From contig JAWRYS010001465.1 in the NCBI GenBank assembly GCA_034769895.1, forward strand, positions 248,001-312,000: DNA of 64,000 nt, in the 5' to 3' direction. This document shows, one piece after another, positions 47,336-58,712 of the stretch. This stretch comes from Magicicada septendecula. Its lineage: Eukaryota > Arthropoda > Insecta > Hemiptera > Cicadidae. Each line of letters begins with the position of its first letter. Position 1 is the first letter of the stretch. The notes below the pieces were generated by a model. It saw nothing but the letters and a program-made list of their open reading frames with translations. It was not told the DNA's origin and searched no databases. The position numbers and the translations under genes were made by a program.

Positions 47336-47678
47336 AAGATTTGTTAACACCGTAAGCAAAGAGTTAAACAAACACAGCACTCGATGTAATATGAAGACAG
47401 AATTTCTTATGGCATTAAAAGTTGTGAGTAAGAAAACAAGTGCACGAATATGGGGAGGGATTTTGAGTATGTTTCAAATTACTGACTATAAGCGAGAAAG
47501 CCTTAGTGTCAGTTAACACAATGTTTTTATGAAATTTGACGTTGTAAAATTCAAAAATAAATGTGATTTAATGTTTTAAACAAGAATGTTAGCGTCTATA
47601 AAAAGTTTCGTCTTTTATAATATATTAAAGCGAATGGAAATTCATAAACTGACAGTAATTGCATGTCGCCCATGTAAT

Positions 47679-47680
<2 letters not shown>
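47336..47680 (+). repeat. Dispersed repeat R, partial copy without insertions
   Basis: Aligns with 44455-44686 joined to 45560-45740. It ends at a CA microsatellite (47680-47706). Confidence 0.65.
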
Positions 47681-47711
<31 letters not shown>

Positions 47712-48290
47712 TTTGCAAAAATACATATGTTTGCATATTTTCCCAGGGCGGTATGTTCGTAAATATTTAGCATAGAAAATATATGATGAACAGTTCAGTT
47801 TTTAACAATATTATGCATGCTAAGAATTGTCAGAAAGCGTACACCTGCCCCGCGAGTGAATACAGCGCTTGTGTGTTTGTGTGTGTGAACGACAGGCAAA
47901 GTCTACGATGGGGTGATGCGTATGAATTGTTGGTTTGTCTGTAATCAGGTTTAAACCGGATAAATATAAATTAATTAATACATTTTAAACCTGTGAACAA
48001 AGACTTACCCCAATTATAGAAACACCATTACATTAAGGAATTTTTAACGAATATAGTGATGTAAAATTATTACAGAAATGTGCAACAATAAAGACGCTAG
48101 GTAATTTAATGTTAATTACTAGTGTAATTAAATAGTAATTAATAAGTGTGTTATATGTGAGTGACCAGAAAAAATTACGAAATCGCGAAAGTGAACCAAA
48201 AAGTGATTTGTAATTAAAAGGACGCTTTGCATGAAGTGACAGTATCTAACAGGTCGAAAACAGTCCAGGACTTGTCAGATCGCCGTCCAG

Positions 48291-48327
48291 TATAAATACC
48301 ACCGGCAATTTTGGGGCGATCTCAGAA
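48291..48327 (+). promoter_or_regulatory. TATA-Inr core promoter candidate
   Basis: TATAAATA at 48291-48298 is followed about 30 bp later by CTCAGAAA (48321-48328), close to the arthropod initiator TCAGTT. The surrounding 150 bp are GC-richer than the flanks. The frame 48311-48622 has no recognised domain. It could belong to an LTR or a host transcript. Confidence 0.35.
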
Positions 48328-49331
48328 ACTCGAGATATCTTCATACAACGTCACGCTGCTGGTCTGCCGACCGATCGAACAGCTTTACCACACACCCCAT
48401 GATTTATGGAGGATCTCTGGACCATTACAAACAACAAACCGTAGAGACAGAGAACACAGCATCAGCATAATCATCATCATCAAATTCTCAGGATTCAGGA
48501 CACACACACACACGCGCGCGCGCAACGGTAACGTCGGCAGTACGCAGGTGATGAATAAACAATTATATTTTTTGTGTGTGAAAAGAACTCTTAAAATGAT
48601 TTTATATATGAACAGTAAATAAGTTACTTAAAGTTTTAAATATAATCACTGTACATACATCTAAATTGTAGTTAAACAAAATAATTTAATTTAACAAGAA
48701 AATTTAAAAATACTAATCTTCTGTTATATGTTAAAATTTTGATGAGTCAGTAGTAAAATAAATAATAGGTTGGAAGTAATTGTTATATTTTTTATTTTGT
48801 TTATAGCAACAATTAGTTTTATTCTTGACATTTAGTATTATTTTTTGTTTGTAAATGAGGTGCTATTATTATTTAAAATTTGACATTATTATTTAAAGTC
48901 AGACACACTGAAATAAAAAGTGTTTACATCATTTGTTTAACATGTCTATTTAGCTAGTAAGATTATATGGTTGTTTATTTTTATGTCATGAACAGCATAG
49001 TAGGTTATATTGTATTTTTTGTAAACTTATAAAAGAGAATATATTTTATAATTCGAAATTTTAATATTTGCATATTTCGATTAATATTAATAAATCATAG
49101 AATGATTATTTTAAAACGGGTTTAATTAATTATTTCATGTCATCAACATCTCACTCCTCTTTGAAAATTATTTTTTTATTGTGCAACTACATATACTTGA
49201 CGCAAAGAGAATAAAAATAATCCTGCGACCTGGCCGGTGTGATACACTTCATAGTTGCGTTGAGTACATGGTATTGTATTTGTGTAATTTTTTGAAATAC
49301 ATGTAACGGTGCAAATATATATATATATATA
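48328..49331. other. Unassigned stretch
   Basis: No gene recognised; very AT-rich from 48600 onward. An (AT)n tract lies at 49315-49332. Confidence 0.3.
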
Positions 49332-49435
49332 TTGTGATGTTTTCAATTTGTTTCTTCTGCAAGTAGATATATTGTTTTTTTTTAAGAATATACAATATAT
49401 CTACTTGCAGAAGAAACAAATTGAAAACATCACAA
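49332..49435. repeat. Perfect 44-bp hairpin
   Basis: Arms 49332-49375 and 49392-49435 are exact reverse complements with a 16-base T-rich loop. The hairpin is bordered by AT tracts on both sides. Such perfect arms point to a recent origin or to selection for the fold. Confidence 0.85.
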
Positions 49436-49482
49436 ATTATATAATTACTGCAAGAAACATCGAGTTACTTATATAGAAAATG

Positions 49483-49507
<25 letters not shown>

Positions 49508-49514
<7 letters not shown>

Positions 49515-49985
49515 CAAAATTAATTTAAATTATTGGGTAATGGTGAAAACATTTACAACGTGTAATAACTCCGAATGTAAACTAAAAAATGTTTACGGGA
49601 GATCAGATAAACTGTATCTGATATTTCGTTGGCAGGGATGTGGTACTTGAGCAGAATAATGTGGCTTCTCTAGACAGCCAGCTCGTAGATCAGGTATCCA
49701 TTGTCACTGAGTTACCCCGTGGTCAGCCTGCACGTTGTGCTGTAAAAGTCGATCCATAGGGAGATTCCAATTAAGTAATTAACGAGATGAATTCGAACCC
49801 ACCAGTACCGCTTTGAAAGCGATTTGAATCATACCTTCCGAACTCCTCCAAATTACTTATTTCTAGATAAAGTATATTGTACACAAAGGTGTCGCGACTT
49901 ACAACACTGAAGCTAAGTGAAAACAAAAAGCTACCTGTTAGAAGTAAAACTAACATTTTAGTAGCAAAAATTTCAGTAACTTTTT
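49508..49985 (+). repeat. Dispersed repeat R, third copy
   Basis: Aligns with 45765-46096 plus 46795-46925 without the LINE, showing the empty site ATAAAGTATATTGTACAC. Confidence 0.65.
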
Positions 49986-50869
49986 GTTGTGATTTCTCAC
50001 ATGCATTGTTTTATTATTTCAAGAATGACTAAAGTAACTGTGAAAACTAAATGCCTTGAAACCGTGATTATAAGTTCTGTGCAGATTTATGTAATTACAA
50101 CACATATTGTCATCTCCCCGACAACGGAAACTTGCAACAAATTCCAAACAAAGCTGTCTAGGGAAGTCTAGTGTTAAATCGTTTGACAAAATTGCCAAAA
50201 AAAAGTCATTCTATATTATGACGCGCAATATTTTTTACATTTAACAAGTAACTTTTAGAATGTTTCTTCTGTAGGATCAATTTTACTTTCAACCAAAAGA
50301 ACTGTCTCATTTCAGTTCTGAACACGACCACTTCACAACTTTTTTTATACTGTAATATCTTCTTTCTTGCAAAGATTGATAACCTGTCTCCATGTTTATA
50401 TCGACTACTAACGGCAACAAGAGGCGATCCTTCCCCCTTTTACATCTGCGCGTCTACTACGACACTCATATACCTCGTTTCCACGCTTTGACGTCTATAG
50501 AACTCATATATCACCTTTCTTTCCACAGTGATACGTCGAATATATATGTAAAAACTAAGAATTACAATACATTTCAAAGAAAAATAATTCAAACGTTTTA
50601 ATATTACTTCTTTTATTAAATATTTTAACTAAGTATTTAGATATTGTTAAGATTCTTACTGAAAATGTATATCAAAAAAGATTGAGTTTCAAGCTCACAC
50701 CTAACCCACATAAGTCTTTCTGCTTTCATTTTGATAACTTCTCAAGTAATTTACTAAATGGTTTAACTTTTAAATCACATACATTTTTAGATAAAATCAA
50801 TCATATTTTTGCTGTTTCTGGTAAACTAATGTCTCCCAGTTTACTAAACGTAACCAAATTCTATTAGTT
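49986..50869. other. Unassigned stretch
   Basis: No gene recognised. AAGCTCACACCTAACCCACA at 50691 recurs at about 18574. Confidence 0.3.
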
Positions 50870-51201
50870 ATTAACGAGCGAGCAAAGTTTAACTCTACCG
50901 CATGACATTTGTCTGTATGCCTGTCTATCTGTCTACTTGGGCGATGTTTCACGATAACGTTTGTATGTGTATCAATTGATTTTCGTAGAACGTAGCGTAC
51001 GTGTCTACTCGTTTATACAGCACAGTCCTCGTGCTTTTAAGATTCATCCCAAAAAAAGTGGGCAAGAGGCAAGAATTTGATGGATAAAATCTTGTATAAA
51101 CCTATATCGTGTATCAAATTAAAGAGAATTTTAACCTAAATAAGAATGCAGTGTTCAGTTTTCAAAATTTTAAGATATCAGAGTTTGAACATAAGTTGTA
51201 A
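50870..51201 (+). repeat. Dispersed repeat H, copy 2
   Basis: Partner of 32440-32900. It lies directly upstream of the open frame of the PLE and could be its 5' flank or the site it entered. Confidence 0.4.
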
Positions 51202-51327
51202 AAAAAAATAGAAATCTATTCAGGCTACAAAATTAAGAGGAAGAATTTTAACCAATTTCAATTAAATAATTTTACTATCATTAGAATATTTAAATTATAT
51301 AAATTCTTATATAGGAAGAAAATCTCA

Positions 51328-53544
51328 TTGAACTCAGATGTATATAAAACACATTTAGAACTATATAATAATGTTCACCCTGCTCTATGCGATACAATCA
51401 TGCAACGTATTAATCAGTACATTAAGGATAAGATTAGATTCCAGAAGAATAAACAAACCAATAAAATTGGCCGTCTGATAAGCAATCAAAACAACGATAA
51501 ATTCAATAATGGAAAACATACTTTCTACCCTAGACTGATAAACATGACTAACATGGTTCTCACGAATACAGAGGAAAATCTTATCAATAGGGGACTAAAT
51601 TACAATTTTCCACCGAATCTTAAAAATAAAAATAACATAATTAAAGAAATAGTTGAAGCCGAATCTGTAATTAAGTGTGTTCCTGACTTAAATGAACGAA
51701 ATAAATTACGTATATTAATAAATAATAAATTCAATAAAGCAATTAATAAGAATTATCATAAACAAAAGAAATTAAATTATACAACAACAAAACATGAACA
51801 ACTAACAGCTATACAGCTAAATAAAAAACTCATACAAAATAACATTTACTTAACGAAGGTTGATAAAGGCAATACTATAGCATTGTTAGACTTAGACGAA
51901 TATAAACAAAAGGTATACAAATTCATTAGTAATAATAACATAACAAAGTTAAATAATGATCCCACCAAAAAATACACGTTAGATTTGAATAAAACAATAA
52001 ATAAATGTACAGATCTATTAGAGAAACATATATGCTATTCACTGAAACCAATAAAAGCTAATGCACCATGCTTAAAAGGTCTACCCAAAGTACACAAAAA
52101 AGACACACCAATTAGACCTTTAGTCAATTATACAACCGCTCCAAGCTATAAAGTAGCAAAAACCTTGGTTAAAATAATCAAAAAACATATAAGCTTAGAT
52201 AATAACCAGAGTATAAAAGGTTATAAAGATTTTATTGAAAAATTACGTCATATTAATATTAAGCATAGTTACAAGCTAGCTTCTTTTGACATAGTGGATC
52301 TGTATACCAATGTCCCAATAGCTGAAACTTTAAAAATACTCAAACAAAATTTAATAAATAATAATACCTTAGAAATAAAGAAAATTAATCAGCTAATGTT
52401 ACTACTAGAAATAGTACTTAATCAAAACTACTTTTCGTTTGATGGTTCATACTACAAACAAAATGAGGGCCTAGCAATGGGTTCTCCACTCTCAGGTATC
52501 CTTGCTGATATTTATTTGAATCATCTAGAAAATACTAAAATTTTAAAAAACAATTATTTTGACAAAAAAATAGTATATTATTCAAGATATGTGGATGACA
52601 CCTTTGTTATTTTCAATGGTAACAATAGACAGCTCGAGTCGTTTAATAATTATTTAAATAAAATACATAAGACAATAAAATTCACTATGGAAATTGAAAA
52701 TAACAAAAATATTAATTTCTTGGATCTAACCATAACGAATAACGGTAATGAACTGACATACAAAATATACAGAAAGCACACTTACACAGATACGGTTATA
52801 CATGCTAAGTCATTTCATCCTCCAGCCCAAAAAATGGCTGCATTTAACAGCTTTATTGACAGATTACTTAGTGTTCCCCTTAATAACGAAGACTATGATC
52901 AAGAAGTAAATATTATAAAACAAATAGCTCTAAATAATGGTTACAGGCCAGTAATAGTCGATAAAATGATAATGAAACATAAAAAACGTTTAGAAAATAA
53001 AAATACCAATATTATTAACCAACATAATAAAAACCATAAAAAATTCATTTCAGCTAATTATACTGGCTTGTTGCCAAATATTTTAAAATCAGTTTTTAAA
53101 AGTAAAGGTTATACTATTTCGTTCAAAACCTGTAATAATTTAAAAAATTTTTTCAAAACTAAAATAAATATTCCTTTAAAAAATAAATCAGGTGTCTATA
53201 AATTTAAATGCGATAATTGTGCAGCATTCTACATTGGCCAATCCGGCAGAGATTTTTACACAAGATTTTTAGAGCACATTCCAAAAACAAATAATAATAA
53301 TTCCAGTTATGCACAACATTTAATAGAAAATGATCATAGTTATACTAGTTTCGAAAACAATTTCGTGGCGTTGCAGACTTGCAAGAAGGGTAAATTAATG
53401 GATAGTCTAGAGGAGTTCGAAATATACAAAGCTACAAAAAACGCTATGGCCAAAAATAACATATTAAACGATCAAATAAACTTCGGTTCTAATAACCTGT
53501 TTGACACTGCTATACGGTTGAGTGATAAGTATAGCCAGTCGTGA
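51328..53544 (+). CDS. PLE reverse transcriptase with GIY-YIG endonuclease
   Basis: 738 residues from a TTG at 51328. The frame is open back to 51202 without ATG, and the first in-frame ATG is codon 25, so the true start is unsure. Domains: N-terminal HTFYPRLINMTNM (about 64-76); KVDKGNT (177-183) as in all PLEs; KGLPKVHKKDTPIRPLVN; motif A LASFDIVDLYTNVP with Asp321; motif B AMGSPLSG (383-390); catalytic YVDD (421-424); NINFLDLTI; then the endonuclease GVYKF (622-626), CDNC (628-631), YIGQSGRD (635-642) and EH (649-650). The protein nicks DNA and copies its own RNA there. No stop or frameshift was seen, so it may be functional. The closest of the known PLE clades needs a tree. Confidence 0.88.
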   Translation: MNSDVYKTHLELYNNVHPALCDTIMQRINQYIKDKIRFQKNKQTNKIGRLISNQNNDKFNNGKHTFYPRLINMTNMVLTNTEENLINRGLNYNFPPNLKNKNNIIKEIVEAESVIKCVPDLNERNKLRILINNKFNKAINKNYHKQKKLNYTTTKHEQLTAIQLNKKLIQNNIYLTKVDKGNTIALLDLDEYKQKVYKFISNNNITKLNNDPTKKYTLDLNKTINKCTDLLEKHICYSLKPIKANAPCLKGLPKVHKKDTPIRPLVNYTTAPSYKVAKTLVKIIKKHISLDNNQSIKGYKDFIEKLRHINIKHSYKLASFDIVDLYTNVPIAETLKILKQNLINNNTLEIKKINQLMLLLEIVLNQNYFSFDGSYYKQNEGLAMGSPLSGILADIYLNHLENTKILKNNYFDKKIVYYSRYVDDTFVIFNGNNRQLESFNNYLNKIHKTIKFTMEIENNKNINFLDLTITNNGNELTYKIYRKHTYTDTVIHAKSFHPPAQKMAAFNSFIDRLLSVPLNNEDYDQEVNIIKQIALNNGYRPVIVDKMIMKHKKRLENKNTNIINQHNKNHKKFISANYTGLLPNILKSVFKSKGYTISFKTCNNLKNFFKTKINIPLKNKSGVYKFKCDNCAAFYIGQSGRDFYTRFLEHIPKTNNNNSSYAQHLIENDHSYTSFENNFVALQTCKKGKLMDSLEEFEIYKATKNAMAKNNILNDQINFGSNNLFDTAIRLSDKYSQS

Positions 53545-53699
53545 GGAGGTCGTAATACAGCGTGCATGCATGCGGACGCTCTGAACGATTCTGTTGTTAC
53601 GTTTTTGTTTATATATATTTTATTTAAAAGATTTAAATATTTTAAAATTATGACAAACCACAAATTTTGGTATACATTTAAAGTTTGATAATTGTGTAT

Positions 53700-53730
53700 C
53701 TGAAGATGCGATTTTATCCCGAAACGCGTC
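53700..53730 (+). ncRNA. Hammerhead-like motif at the 3' end of PLE 1
   Basis: Reads CTGAAGA, TGCGATTTTATCCC, GAAACGCGTC. GAT/ATC with G-C gives a short helix II. ACGCGT is a palindromic helix III, and cleavage would follow GTC. Helix I pairing with flanking bases is weak (two base pairs). It lies 155 bp after the stop codon. Confidence 0.5.
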
Positions 53731-53740
53731 ATTAACCGAC

Positions 53741-54099
53741 AGCAGCTAGTGTCACTAAGGTGTACCGAACAAGGTAATTTAATTATATTAACGTTTTAAA
53801 CACTAAGGTCCTAAAAACGATAAACATTTTGCCAAAGTCTTAAAAACCTATGTTTATTTAAAAATTGTTCACTTTTTGGCTCATCATGGGCTGCGAATAT
53901 AAATAACAATTTTGAAAAAAGTAGACTTTTATTTGGAGCACTTATATGACGACTTTAGTCTCTTATAATATCGTTATGGTTTTTTTATATAACAATAATT
54001 TGTTTATAACTCTCATATTATTTGTAACTTCTTCATTTGTATACATCTACAGGAATCACGACAATGTAAAAATTAAACAATAGAAACATAAATAAATTC
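53741..54099. other. Spacer between the two PLEs
   Basis: No feature recognised. Confidence 0.35.
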
Positions 54100-54163
54100 A
54101 ACTATTTCATTAACGACTGGGAACACAAAGTTTTTTATGAGTAAAAACATAAAGTTTTACCTT

Positions 54164-54210
54164 ACAGCCTGAACCGTTTTTCACTTTTAAAAAGCTTCTT
54201 CAGAGGTTGC
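54164..54210 (-). ncRNA. Hammerhead motif, left inverted arm
   Basis: The minus strand reads GCAACCT, CTGAAGA, AGCTTTTTAAAAGT, GAAAAACGGTTC, AGGCTGT. Helix I has one mismatch and helix III has lost its perfect palindrome by one base compared with the right arm. Core bases are intact. Confidence 0.55.
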
Positions 54211-54640
54211 CGCTGGTAGCGCTGTCCGTCCTGTTGTGGGCGACGGAATCGAATTTCGAAAGATCGATGTTGTGTGTGTGGGGTGAGATATGTTCGAATA
54301 ACGCGTGCGATTTGAATTGTGTCTGTTCGTTTAGGATGTCATTTTTATTTGTTTCCGTGTGTTTGTATATTTCCAATTGTTCTAGAGTGTCTAGTTTTCG
54401 GCCTTTTGTGTGTACGTGTAGAATGTTCATGTTATTGTCGATGTTTTTGTATGTGTGGTTTGCTTCAATGAGGTGGTTTGCAAATGTGGATTCTGTAGTG
54501 GAGTGGAGTGCCTTTGTGTGTTCAATGTATCTCTGTTTGAAGCTACGTCCTGTCTGGCCTATGTAGAATTTGTTGCAATTTGAGGAATTTAGTTTGTAAA
54601 CACCAGGTAGATCGAATTTGTTTTGTGCTTTGTGTGTGTG
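54200..54640 (-). pseudogene. PLE endonuclease in the inverted arm
   Basis: The minus strand is open through LPGVYKLNSSNCNKFYIGQTGRSFKQRYIEH and LDTLEQLEIYKHTETNKNDILNE to the stop at 54200. GVY, YIG and the conserved Arg and Glu are present; one Cys of the usual pair is Ser (SSNC). It is a duplicate of the right-arm domain with one visible amino acid change (E for K). No RT is attached in this orientation. Confidence 0.75.
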
Positions 54641-54659
54641 TCCATACATCACACAAATG

Positions 54660-56770
54660 AATGGACAAAAAAACAAATACATAACATACAGACAAAACAC
54701 GAGAGACAAATAGAAAACCTGACACCAATCAGCACAAATATAATTCCCTCACACAAATTCTACCCACGTACAGTAAACCTCACGAACGTCACAATCACTA
54801 AAAACTAACAATCACTCCTTGATAAAGGCCGAAAACATAACATACATTACAAACAAAACAACCAAACACTAACAGAACTCATAGCTGACACTGAAACAAA
54901 TATACAAAACACAGCACCAGAACACCAAGACACACTAAGACATAATATAAACAATATAATAGGAGCACACAAGACACCAGACAACAAGAACCACAACTCA
55001 GAAATACACACAGCCATCAAACTGAGGGAAAAGGCACACAAACACAACATCACATTTGTAAAAGCAGACAAAGGCAACACGACTGTAATCATCTCCGCAG
55101 ACAACCTACACAACAAAGTACAAAACTTCATGGAACAGAACAACATCACAGAACTAAAACACGACCCCACCGACAGATACCAAACACAGTAAAACAACTA
55201 GTCAACAAAGCCAAACACATAATGACACACAAACAAAAGCCCTACATGAAACAAATCCGACCATCAGCCCCTACCCTCCAAGCTCTTCCCAAAATCCATA
55301 AAGAAGATATTCCGATCCGCCCCATTATCTACTACCGTAATGCCCCTACATACAAACTCGCAAAACATCTAGACAAAGTTATCAGACAACACACACTACT
55401 AGACAACAACATTGCAGTAAAAAACAACACAGACCTCGTAACAAAAATAAAAGACATACACATCCCCCATGATGCCACATTAGCCTCCTTTGACATTAAA
55501 AACCTGTACACAAACATCCCCATCTCTGAAACAATCACCATCCTACAAAATAAACTCGAACAGAACAACACAACAGACGAACTTATCAACGAAATAACAG
55601 AAACTCTGAACATTATCACAAAACAAAACTACTTCACTTATAACAATAATTATTACACACAGAATGATGGTCTACCCATGGGCTCCTCCATATCCAGCAT
55701 TCTAGCAGAAGTCTTCCTCCAACACTTAGAAAAGACAAAAATACTCACAAACAATGACAGACACTCACATAAAATACTATATTGGCACAGATACGTTGAT
55801 GACATTCTAATACTATACAGAGAAAACAAAAGACAATGTGAACAGTTACTAACGCACATAAACAAAATACATAAAAACATAACCTTCACTGCCGAATACG
55901 AACACAACAATACCATAAACTTTTTAGACCTCTCCATCACAAAACTTGAATACAGGCACAAATTCAGTATATACAGAAAACCGATTACAACTGACACACT
56001 AATACACAACTCCTCCAATCACCAAATACAACACAAACTAGCTGCCTTCAGAACCATGATATATAGACTTAACAACATCCCCCTAGATGAAAAAGACGAA
56101 CTAAACACGATAAAATATCTAGCAGAATCTAACGGATACGACAGAACAATAGTCAATAAACTCCTACACAAAACACAAAACAAACAACAGACAAAGACAG
56201 AAAACAACAAATTCATAACACTAACATACATCAACAAACAAACTGAAAAAAATAGCCCACAAATTCAAAAAAGCAGGATACAGAATCGGTTACAAAACTC
56301 CTAATAAAACAGAACACACACTATCAAAAGACACACACAAAGCACAAAACAAATTCGATCTACCTGGTGTTTACAAACTAAATTCCTCAAATTGCAACAA
56401 ATTCTACATAGGCCAGACAGGACGTAGCTTCAAACAGAGATACATTGAACACACAAAGGCACTCCACTCCACTACAGAATCCACATTTGCAAACCACCTC
56501 ATTGAAGCAAACCACACATACAAAAACATCGACAATAACATGAACATTCTACACGTACACACAAAAGGCCGAAAACTAGACACTCTAGAACAATTGGAAA
56601 TATACAAACACACGAAAACAAATAAAAATGACATCCTAAACGAACAGACACAATTCAAATCGCACGCGTTATTCGAACATATCTCACCCCACACACACAA
56701 CATCGATCTTTCGAAATTCGATTCCGTCGCCCACAACAGGACGGACAGCGCTACCAGCGGCAACCTCTGA
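54660..56770 (+). pseudogene. PLE 2 RT-endonuclease, nearly complete but broken
   Basis: Plus strand. It starts with HKFYPRTVNLTNVTITK, then a stop at 54806; continues QSLLDKGRKHN...VKADKGNTTVIIS to a frameshift at about 55190; then 360 open codons hold LPKIHKEDIPIRP, motif A LASFDIKNLYTNIP, motif B GLPMGSSISS, catalytic RYVDDILILY and INFLDLSITK. A second frameshift in an A-run at about 56250 leads into GYRIGYKTPNK and the endonuclease LPGVYKLNSSNCNKFYIGQ, ending at 56768-56770. One stop and two shifts separate it from a full protein. It is a different family from PLE 1. Confidence 0.85.
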
Positions 56771-56806
56771 AGAAGCTTTTTAAAAGTGAAAACCGGTTCA
56801 GGTTGT
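56760..56806 (+). ncRNA. Well-formed hammerhead ribozyme at the 3' end of PLE 2
   Basis: Reads GCAACCT, CTGAAGA, AGCTTTTTAAAAGT, GAA, AACCGGTT, C, AGGTTGT. GCAACCT/AGGTTGT is a 7-bp helix I (one G-U). CTTTT/AAAAG forms helix II. AACCGGTT is an 8-base palindrome in the helix III position with no loop, and the cleavage base is the C after GTT. All conserved core bases are present. It overlaps the last codons and the stop of the endonuclease. Confidence 0.7.
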
Positions 56807-56870
56807 AAGGTAAAACTTTATGTTTTTACTCATAAAAAACTTTGTGTTCCCAGTCGTTAATGAAATAGTT

Positions 56871-57791
<921 letters not shown>

Positions 57792-57959
57792 ATATATATT
57801 TACACAGCGATAATCGAATTTCATAGTGTAATAAACGATCTTTAAATAACTAAAATCAGTGTTTAAATAAGTAATTAAATAACAAAAGTTAATGTTTAAA
57901 TAAAGTCAATTTCCTTTTTTGTCTGAATTCTTGGAGTCCGTGGAGTCAATACAAGTAAT

Positions 57960-58440
57960 GCTTGAATACATCTCGCTTACTTTGTTATTCTCTTTGCATC
58001 TTACACTGCACTAGGATATGCAATACTTGCTACACGCTTGAAAACTTACATAGGCCTATAATTGTCTATACTTCATTCTATGCAGCTAGTCACCTATATA
58101 TTTTACCACCCCTATATATTTTTAGTCTCCTATATATTTTATTGGCTTGTGAAAAAAGCCAATTTGTTGTTACACGTTGGAAAAGCACGCCGCGCCCTAG
58201 TTGCTTCTTGAACTAGCTCTGTGAGCGTTCGATCAGTTTCCTATTTGTAAACTGTACTACAAAACCGTCTTACTCTTTCCCTACTGTACCATATAGTACA
58301 TATTGCATCTATATAGTACAGTACGTATTGCATCTGCGCTCATAAAGTAGTAAATGTAATGTTGTCCGTATTCTGCGTATTCTCCTGAGGCATACAGCAG
58401 CGCATGCCTTCTACATGAAGTCACCAACACCCTCTGCACT
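57960..58440 (+). repeat. Dispersed repeat C, copy 2
   Basis: Partner of 17830-18400. It contains an extra CCTATATATTTT duplication. Confidence 0.5.
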
Positions 58441-58659
58441 TACGTAATATTACTTTATATAGTTTCAAGTATGACGCTGAACTAATATCGCCGGTTATTA
58501 CGAGAATGTCTTCTGGTTCAATGGCATTGGGATATCGTCTAGAGCGTCACCAATCTACATAACCAATAGGACACAACGTAATGTGGTACGAGGGCTTACA
58601 CGGCCGGATTTTGGTTAAAATTACTTCCCGGGAAGTTTGGCCGTAGGCCAAAGTTTATG

Positions 58660-58712
58660 ACAGAACCAGACGTTTCGGTAGTGCCACTGACTGTCATCTC
58701 AGTGGAAACGAT
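58660..58712 (-). ncRNA. Decayed hammerhead-like PLE tail
   Basis: The minus strand reads CACTGAGATGACAGTCAGTGGCA, CTACC, GAAACGTCTGG. GAAACGTC, with its ACGT palindrome, fits the other motifs, but the first core strand is CTGAGAT rather than CTGANGA. Low support alone. Confidence 0.2.

Larger units (their letters stand above)
51202..53740 (+). mobile_element. Penelope-like element 1 with unbroken ORF
   Basis: One reading frame runs from 51202 to 53544 and encodes RT, linker and GIY-YIG endonuclease, followed by a 155-bp 3' region with a hammerhead-like motif at 53700-53730. The 5' regulatory part normally found in PLEs was not recognised. Protein is distinct from the PLE copies at 1.4 and 54.1 kb. 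It may be the only coding-competent PLE in this window. Confidence 0.85.
54100..56870 (+). mobile_element. Penelope-like element 2 flanked by inverted tails
   Basis: 54100-54640 is the reverse complement of 56331-56870, almost identical over 540 bp. Between them, 54641-56330 carries the RT on the plus strand. Each arm contains the whole endonuclease end and a hammerhead motif. The RT begins at about the position equivalent to residue 30 of PLE 1, so the 5' end is nearly complete and fused to an inverted copy of the 3' end. Confidence 0.85.

Noticed and set aside
54207-54566. 119-codon plus-strand frame, also seen reversed at 56404-56763
   Set aside because: Antisense of the PLE endonuclease in both inverted arms.
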